NCBI GenBank assembly: GCA_031763025.1
Contig: JASSKH010000016.1
Coordinates: 5,270,001 to 5,334,000 of the forward strand
DNA: 64,000 nucleotides
Reading direction: 5' to 3'
Source of the DNA: Macrocystis pyrifera
Lineage: Eukaryota > Sar > Phaeophyceae > Laminariales > Laminariaceae
How positions within the stretch are numbered: the first letter of the stretch is position 1; each line of letters starts with the position of its first letter. Both the position numbers and the translations under genes were made by a program. This document shows positions 63,805 to 64,000 of the stretch, in pieces. The notes beneath the pieces are model-generated. The model was not told the origin of the DNA and searched no databases. It worked only from the letters and a program-made list of their open reading frames with translations.

Positions 63805-63891
63805 CTGGCCTCGTACTACGTGAAGGATGCCCTCGCGGGGCGGGAGAGCCCAATGTGCATCCTCGACCAAAAGTGCCTGGAGGCGTTCAAG
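63805..63891 (+). CDS. TPC: TPC copy 2, exon 2
   Basis: 29 codons, 25 identical to exon 2 of copy 1, including YVKDALAGRES. Acceptor GCGCAG and donor GTGAGA are conserved. Six base differences over 87, four of them changing residues, against about two in the first 30 intron bases. The rest of the gene lies beyond the window. Confidence 0.85.
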
Positions 63892-64000
63892 GTGAGAAGC
63901 GGGGATAGGGGGTCTTCGATATGGACTGTTTTTCGTTTTTTACCCCGTGGGGTTAGGGTGGGACGGGGGCTGTTTCTCGTTTTTTACCCCTCGGGGATAG

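Overview
Eukaryotic nuclear DNA. The evidence is spliceosomal introns of 0.2 to 5 kb with GT-AG and some GC-AG boundaries, small exons of 48-168 bp, tRNA-derived repeats, TA-target inverted-repeat elements and very abundant simple-sequence DNA with long G/C homopolymers. No prokaryotic gene organisation is seen. The large introns and the lysosomal-type channel suggest an alga or another protist, possibly a stramenopile, but this is a weak inference and no species can be named.

The only protein-coding locus I can support is a two-pore channel (TPC) gene on the + strand. It is reconstructed here from splice signals, phase matching and family resemblance: 23 exons, 2174..35911, about 923 residues. 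Order: N-terminal TPC helix, domain I S1-S6, an EF-hand-like linker, domain II S1-S6, then an acidic and glutamine-rich tail. All 22 junctions keep phase, but exon 11 reads in the non-family frame when its strongest splice sites are used. A second tandem copy starts at about 62850. Its first two exons (38 and 29 codons, the same lengths as in copy 1) lie before the window edge, so this is a tandem TPC pair at about 61 kb spacing.

Layout: 1-2173, upstream repeats. 2174-35911, TPC copy 1, with introns full of mobile elements and minisatellites. 36000-62800, an intergenic desert holding dispersed repeats (36-40 kb), a GGTACG-type satellite with tRNA-like repeats (40.6-43.0 kb), low-complexity and mobile elements (43-53.9 kb), a 4.1 kb palindromic minisatellite (53.95-58.1 kb) and a 1.15 kb ATG trinucleotide array (60.3-61.45 kb). 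62850-64000, the 5' end of TPC copy 2.

The repeat landscape is the most unusual part. (1) A roughly 105-bp inverted-repeat element (called MITE-1 here, 33 clear copies) starts TTACGGGGG and inserts at TA; a nested insertion reveals the target site directly. (2) Short TA-flanked palindromes (TACCWGGTA, TATTAATA, TACAGTA types) interrupt otherwise aligned repeat copies and look like transposon excision footprints. (3) Many introns of the TPC gene carry degenerate tandem copies of the neighbouring exon edge including the splice site ('splice-junction echoes'); one such copy appears to have become an exon (exon 20). These three observations are the main candidates for something undescribed.
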